From Paludibacter sp. (lineage in GTDB: Bacteria > Bacteroidota > Bacteroidia > Bacteroidales > Paludibacteraceae), in assembly GCA_028691965.1 (NCBI GenBank), contig JAQUYE010000004.1, forward strand, positions 1 to 64,000: 64,000 nt of DNA. Direction: 5' to 3'. Positions within the stretch are counted from its first letter, which is position 1. The number at the start of each line of letters is the position of its first letter. The notes beneath the pieces were generated by a model. That model was not told the origin of the DNA. It worked only from the letters and a program-made list of their open reading frames with translations, and made no database searches. Both the position numbers and the translations under genes were made by a program. Of the stretch, positions 58,288-64,000 are shown in pieces.

Positions 58288-59664
58288 ATGGTAGATAAAC
58301 AAAGCTCCTCCCTGGTATTGCCCATCATAGCACTTAGCTCTTTTTTGGGTACTTTTCTTATTTCAGCAGTGAATATTGCTCTTCCTTCCATCGGGTTGCA
58401 GTTTGAACTGAGCCCGGTGATGCTTAGCTGGATAGTTACCGCCTTCCTCCTTTCCACCGCGATGTTTCTGCTTCCGGTGGGGAGGTGGGCCGATAGCAAA
58501 GGTATAAGAAAGGTATATAAGATTGGTATTGTGCTTTTCACACTTGCTACATTACTGATACCTCTCTCACCAAGCGGAAGCTGGATGATTGGACTGAGAT
58601 TTCTGCAGGGGATAGGGGCTGCCTTTATGAATACTACGGGACAGGCGATTCTGGTTTCGGGTTATCCTGTACAGCAACGGGGGCGAGTGCTGGGTATCTC
58701 GGTATCGGCAACCTATATGGGACTGGCGATGGGACCGTTTATTGGTGGTTACCTTACCCAATACGCCGGTTGGCCTGCGCTGTTCTGGTTGTCGGGGGGT
58801 GTTGGGATAGTAGTGTGTTTTATTGCTTTCCGGTTTCTGGGCAGGGATCTGAAGCCAGAAGAGCCGACACAGAGGCCGCATCTTAGGGGTGTTCTGTTTT
58901 ACATGGCCGGACTTACTGCCCTGGTTTACGGGTCGGCGCGGATACCTGATAGTACCGGTTGGATACTGATGGTTGCCGGAGTTGTGTCAATTGTACTGTT
59001 CATTCGTTTCGAAAGTAAAAGTCAGTCGCCCGTCATCGACATCAAACTATTTACCCATAACCGTCTGTTTGGCTTTTCAAACCTTGCAGCGCTGATTAAC
59101 TATTCAGCTACCACGGCTATCGTGTTTTTTCTCAGTCTGTACCTGCAACAGGTTCAGGGATTTCAACCACGGGTTGCAGGGTTGATTCTCGTTGCTCAGC
59201 CCATCATGATGTCGCTCTTCTCTCCCCTGGTGGGCCGACTCTCCGACAAAGTGCAACCCAGGTACCTTGCTTCTGCGGGGATGGCGATGTGTAGCGTCGG
59301 ACTTGGAGCATTTGCCTTGTTAGGTGAATCGACTCCGGTGGGCGTTATTGTAGCCATACTCCTTTGGGAGGGTATCGGATTTGCCCTGTTTTCTTCACCC
59401 AATATGAATACCATTATGAGTTCGGTTGAAAAGCGGAACCTGGGAGTAGCATCTGGTACGGCAGCTTCGATGAGGGTGGTGGGGCAGATTGTGAGTATGA
59501 CAGTTGTAACCCTCCTTTTCTCGCTATTCTTTGGAGAAAAGTTAATGAATGAGGTGCCAAAAACACAATTTCTGAAGGCCATGAAATGGGGATTTACTAT
59601 CTTTGCAGCGCTCGGAGTTTCGGGGATTTATTTCTCCTTTAACCGGGGTAGGTTAAACCGTTAA
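58288..59664 (+). CDS. MFS transporter (DHA2-like)
   Basis: Multi-TM, LPVGRWADSKGIRKVY motif. Confidence 0.88.
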   Translation: MVDKQSSSLVLPIIALSSFLGTFLISAVNIALPSIGLQFELSPVMLSWIVTAFLLSTAMFLLPVGRWADSKGIRKVYKIGIVLFTLATLLIPLSPSGSWMIGLRFLQGIGAAFMNTTGQAILVSGYPVQQRGRVLGISVSATYMGLAMGPFIGGYLTQYAGWPALFWLSGGVGIVVCFIAFRFLGRDLKPEEPTQRPHLRGVLFYMAGLTALVYGSARIPDSTGWILMVAGVVSIVLFIRFESKSQSPVIDIKLFTHNRLFGFSNLAALINYSATTAIVFFLSLYLQQVQGFQPRVAGLILVAQPIMMSLFSPLVGRLSDKVQPRYLASAGMAMCSVGLGAFALLGESTPVGVIVAILLWEGIGFALFSSPNMNTIMSSVEKRNLGVASGTAASMRVVGQIVSMTVVTLLFSLFFGEKLMNEVPKTQFLKAMKWGFTIFAALGVSGIYFSFNRGRLNR

Positions 59665-59674
59665 ATACGTCAAT

Positions 59675-60232
59675 ATGGCTCATCCTCAGTTTTATACCGA
59701 TTTTGTAAACAACCTTACGCAGGTGCTCCTGCAGAATGCCACCAACGAAGGGTTGCTGGGCGGACAAATCCTTACTACCGAAGATTTTGATGATAAGTGG
59801 ACTCAGATAGCGCCCGAATACATGGCAGATGCAGTGCAGGAAATCGCTGAATATCCTTCGGTAGCCATTGCCTGGGCTGCCTACCTGGGAATGGGTGTCG
59901 CTGTATTGTGGGATACTGATTGGGGAAAGCATGCATTTACCCCCGATACCTACAAGCTCTTTAAAACACCGCGTGGGTTTGATGCCATGGATGAATATGT
60001 TATGGAAGAAGTGCTGGGGATACCGGTGGATTCGGAGGATTTTAGCAAAGTGGAAGTTTTTCTGCGTAATTCGGCACAGCTGGCCATGACTCTTATCCGT
60101 AAAGAGAATATTCCTCCGCAAAGTATCGAAGCTTACCAGTTGTTTTCCGACTGTGTTACTGTCTTTTTCCGACTCGGAGCATCGCTTTGTTTGCACGGAA
60201 GGGGATATGCATATCATCCTGCAGGCAATTAG
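59675..60232 (+). CDS. Hypothetical conserved protein
   Basis: Complete ORF. Confidence 0.6.
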   Translation: MAHPQFYTDFVNNLTQVLLQNATNEGLLGGQILTTEDFDDKWTQIAPEYMADAVQEIAEYPSVAIAWAAYLGMGVAVLWDTDWGKHAFTPDTYKLFKTPRGFDAMDEYVMEEVLGIPVDSEDFSKVEVFLRNSAQLAMTLIRKENIPPQSIEAYQLFSDCVTVFFRLGASLCLHGRGYAYHPAGN

Positions 60233-60419
60233 AAAAAGTTCGTATAAGCTCTGATTATTAGTGTGTTCAGATGAGTCCCGTTTGTTAATAATTTTAAAAT
60301 TTAACTAAGGGTAATAGTGGCGGATAGTTAGGATTCTGATAAATATTGTATATTTACGCATCTGTGTGGCTCCGTAACGTCGGAGAGTTACACATTGAAA
60401 CAATAACACACGTAATTAT

Positions 60420-61943
60420 ATGAAAGAGATTTATTACACTCCAAGACACTATTCAGCGATTGAACTTTGGAAAGATGTAACCGAACAGGAATGGCAGGAT
60501 CCTCAATGGCAGATGAAAAATGCCATACGAACTGTTGACCAGTTGAAAAAGATCATCAAGCTGAACGCTTATCAGGTGGCTGAAATTGAACGTACCATTA
60601 CCACCTTGCAGCAACAGGGTAAGGAGCCTTTTCGAATGACTCCCTATTATGCTTCCCTGATGCAGGCCGACCCCTTTCACCCGAAAATGCTCGAAGGTGA
60701 AAAAGAAGAAAAACGATTAGACCCCATATTCTGGCAGTCGGTTCCTACACCGGCGCATTTGTTATTCCCGGATACGGGAGTAGAAGGTGCTATGTCGGAA
60801 GGTTCGAGAAGTTATGGCGCTGCCTATCAGCGTTATCCTAATCGGGTAGCTCTCTTTGTAGCCGAAAATACCAGCTGTGCAGCCTACTGCCAGCACTGCC
60901 AACGTTCCAAGTCGTTGGATGGCTCAGTGGATGTGAACAGCACGATGATTAATCGCGGGTTGTTTTATATTTCACAAAATCCGAATATTAACGAAGTGCT
61001 GGTAACCGGAGGGGATGCTTTGATGATCAGTAAGCACCGCCTTCAGTTTATTCTGGAAGAATTGAGTAGTATCCCTCATTTACGGGTGATTCGGATTGCG
61101 ACACGGGTACCGGTGGTAATGCCAATGGGTGTCACCGACGAAGTGCTGGAGCTGATTAAGAAGTCGGCCAATTAACATAGCCAGGGGGTACCCAAGTATG
61201 TATACTTTATGACTCATGTGAATCATTATCAGGAGATAACGAAAGATATGCATGCTGCTGTTCAACGGATCAATGCGCATGGATTTACCATCCGTAATCA
61301 AACGGTTTTCCTGAATCATGTAAATGATTATTACAAGACCTTAGCGGAAACCTTCAGACGGATGTTCTGGATTGGCATACATCCCTATTACCTGCTTCAA
61401 TGTCACAAGGAAAAGGGAATTGTACATTTCATTGCGCCGATTCAGATTGGTAAGATTTATATGAAACACCTACAGGGCTGGATGTCGGGAATTACTATGC
61501 CCCGCTATGCCGTTAATGTTGAAGGAGGAGGTGGTAAAGTAGTACTGATGCCTTCCGGTCATGATACCCTGAATGCGGGATTACAGATTGATGAAAAAAT
61601 ATCGGAAAGTGCAGCCACGGTACATACCTGGGACGGACGTGAGATTGAGTATTATGAAGCGCTTGGACGAACTACGCATGATGAGTTTACACAGGGTGTA
61701 AAGATAATGGATAAGTTTATCGGTCGGAAGGGGGTTTTCAAACCGAAATTGATTGTAGTCGATGAAAACGGGCAGCATATTGAAACAACCAACCGAACCA
61801 AACTGCCCACTATTGAAAAAATGAAGAAAGCAGAATTGTTAGGGTATAAACTGTTTGATGGAAAAATGCCGGTAACTAATCCTGCTGTTATTGAAGAGCA
61901 ACTGGAAAAGGCTTTTCTTGCTTCTGAATTTGTAAAGAAGTAA
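60420..61943 (+). pseudogene. KamA-family radical SAM (lysine 2,3-aminomutase-like) gene interrupted by in-frame TAA at 61173-61175
   Basis: N-part has CAAYCQHCQRS cluster; C-part (from 61209) continues in the same frame. Confidence 0.8.
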
Positions 61944-61950
61944 ACAAGGC

Positions 61951-62745
61951 TTAGGGTTGTGTCAATTCACCCGACAGTCCCATCCCAAAGAGGGCAAAAT
62001 CATATTTCGCCGGATCAGTTGCGTCGAACCGACGCAGCTGACCGGTGATTTCTTCTACTGCTTTCCAGTCGTCCTGCCTGCGATCAAGCAATCCCAATGC
62101 ACGACCTACCTTCCCTACGTGCACATCCAGTGGTATCATCAGGGCTGATGCAGGAATACCCTGCCATAGTCCGAAGTCAACCCCCACCTCGTCCTTGCGA
62201 ACCATCCAGCGGAGGAACATATTCAACCGTTTAGCTGCCGAGTTGGCTGCAACTGCCGACAGGTGTTTCTCACTTCGGGGCTCGTGAGGAGTGCTGAGAA
62301 ATACCTCCCGGAAGTAACGCAGGGCATCATACACTGTATTGCTCTCGCTATATCCCTTTGTGAATACCTCTTCCAACCCACCGCGTTGCCGGTAGATGTC
62401 CTGTAGTGCCCGTATAAAAAAGCGGCAGTCTGTAGCCTGAAAGGTACGATGCACAAACCGATCAACGACAGCCAGATCGGAGCTTTCGGCATTTAAAACG
62501 AAGTCGGCCGGACTATCATCCATCCTTCGCATCAATTCACGTGCATTTTTAATAATGGTTTTTCGTTGCCCCCATGCAATTGAGGCTGTAAGAAACGCCG
62601 CTATCTCCACATCTTCCTTGTTGGTAAACAGGTGCGGTAGCCGGATAGGATCGTCGTCGATATAGGCCGGTACATTATAACGCCTGTACCGGTCTTCCAG
62701 CAGTTCGTGCAGAATGTCGAACGTATAGGTTGATTGTTGAATCAT
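61951..62745 (-). CDS. TIGR02757 family protein
   Basis: AAFLTASIAWGQRKTIIKNARELMRRMD; PLDVHVGKVGRALGLL. Confidence 0.85.
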   Translation of the reverse strand: MIQQSTYTFDILHELLEDRYRRYNVPAYIDDDPIRLPHLFTNKEDVEIAAFLTASIAWGQRKTIIKNARELMRRMDDSPADFVLNAESSDLAVVDRFVHRTFQATDCRFFIRALQDIYRQRGGLEEVFTKGYSESNTVYDALRYFREVFLSTPHEPRSEKHLSAVAANSAAKRLNMFLRWMVRKDEVGVDFGLWQGIPASALMIPLDVHVGKVGRALGLLDRRQDDWKAVEEITGQLRRFDATDPAKYDFALFGMGLSGELTQP

Positions 62746-62923
62746 ATAGCTGCAAAAATAAGCTATTTAAGGGAATAAATCCCGGTAATATTACAAGTTG
62801 TTGATAGTATAGCAAAAAAGAGAAACCACCAGTAAGTAATAACCGAAATAAAGTTTTAACTTTGCGCGATAGGCCATTACGAAGGTGTGGCTATTAATTT
62901 ACAAATCTGTAAATGAAGTGTCT

Positions 62924-64000
62924 ATGAAGAAAATTGTAGTATTAATTAGTTGTATTATTGTGGGATTAACAGAAATGAATGGTCAGGAGAACCTGGCATA
63001 CCAATTACCGCCGAAGAGTATTTTGGAACTGGCGGATTACGAGCGTGCTCCGGCAGTGGCTGTGGACAGTAAAAAAGAATATATGTTGTTTAGCTACCGA
63101 CCGACTTATAAATCGCTCGATGATTTGAACCAGACAGAGATGAGCCTGGCTGGATTGCGTGTCAATCCGGTGACGAATATAAGCTCATCCATGAGCTATA
63201 TCAACAACCTGAAAGTTAGAAAAGTAGAAGATGAAGATCCCATACAGGTAAAAGGTCTGCCGGCTAACCCTAAAATTACCTACCTTACCTGGTCACCCGA
63301 TGAAACCAAAGTGGCGTTTACCAATACCACTTCCGGGGGGGTAGAACTGTGGGTAATGGAGTTATCCACTGCCACTGCCACCAAACTTACGGATGCAGTC
63401 CTCAATGCCAATCTCGGGAACCCCATTAACTGGTACAGGGATAATGCTTCCTTGCTGGTGAGAATGTTACCTGCCAGCCGGCAGCAGTTAGTTGATTCAA
63501 AGAATGCGATTCCTGCCGGTCCGGTAATATCCATGAGCGATGGTACCGTATCGCAAAACCGTACCTATCAGGATATGCTGAAGAATCCGACCGACGAAGC
63601 TAACTTTGTGACGCTTACTACCTCCGAACTGTATAGGGTGACACTCGATGGAGAGAAATCACTGTTTAAACCGGCCGATATGTATGCCGGTGAAAACTTC
63701 TCTCCGGATGGTACACTGCTTATGGTGACAACTTTTCATAAACCATTTTCGTACATTGTTCCTCTGTATCGCTTTCCGCAGTTAACGGTGGTGTACGACT
63801 TGAATGGAAAGCCGGTGAAGACTATCGCTGATATTCCTCTTTCGGAGGTTATGCCGAAGGGTTTTATGGCTGTGCGAAAGGGCATGAGGTATATCAGCTG
63901 GCGTTCCGACGAACCGGCGACTTTGTTTTATGTGGAAGCGCTCGACGAGGGTGATCCTCAGAATAAAGTAAGTCACAGGGATGCTCTCTATTTATGGAAG
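62924..64000 (+). CDS. S9-family (prolyl oligopeptidase-like) peptidase, N-terminal part (truncated by window end)
   Basis: Signal peptide MKKIVVLISCIIVGLTEMNG; LTWSPDETKVAFTN propeller repeats; open to window end. Confidence 0.8.
   Translation, partial: MKKIVVLISCIIVGLTEMNGQENLAYQLPPKSILELADYERAPAVAVDSKKEYMLFSYRPTYKSLDDLNQTEMSLAGLRVNPVTNISSSMSYINNLKVRKVEDEDPIQVKGLPANPKITYLTWSPDETKVAFTNTTSGGVELWVMELSTATATKLTDAVLNANLGNPINWYRDNASLLVRMLPASRQQLVDSKNAIPAGPVISMSDGTVSQNRTYQDMLKNPTDEANFVTLTTSELYRVTLDGEKSLFKPADMYAGENFSPDGTLLMVTTFHKPFSYIVPLYRFPQLTVVYDLNGKPVKTIADIPLSEVMPKGFMAVRKGMRYISWRSDEPATLFYVEALDEGDPQNKVSHRDALYLWK

Overview
The window is Bacteroidales-type DNA (SusC/SusD pair, hybrid two-component regulator, S46 peptidase, TAnnTTTG promoters) carrying a tailed prophage of about 42.5 kb. 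The prophage sits between a 13-bp core at about 12220-12232 and the 3' end of a tRNA-Phe(GAA) gene at 54730-54802, with a tyrosine integrase beside the tRNA. It has a repressor/early module, CHC2 primase-helicase, C5 DNA methyltransferase, prohead protease, major capsid, terminase, portal, FN3-rich fibre, endolysin/holin/spanin-like genes and tape measure. The main find is a diversity-generating retroelement (DGR): RT at 44197-45234 and TR at 43976-44089, with two variable repeats. VR1 is at the 3' end of the adjacent fibre-like gene. VR2 is about 24 kb away in a small early-region gene (19872-20249). All 19 VR1/TR differences and 18 of 20 VR2/TR differences fall on TR adenines. Other structure not explained by genes: (i) seven copies of a bipartite promoter-like element, TGTCCTTTT ... 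TTTG, all with the same 31-nt register, six of them 17-26 nt upstream of late-gene start codons; (ii) a structured, possibly switching RNA at 34569-34762; (iii) GCACGATTTT iterons at the early/late boundary; (iv) a 22-bp tandem repeat array followed by three inverted repeats, including a 36-bp perfect palindrome, just outside the prophage; (v) an in-frame TAA in a KamA-family radical SAM gene. All calls come from reading the sequence; no database search was run.
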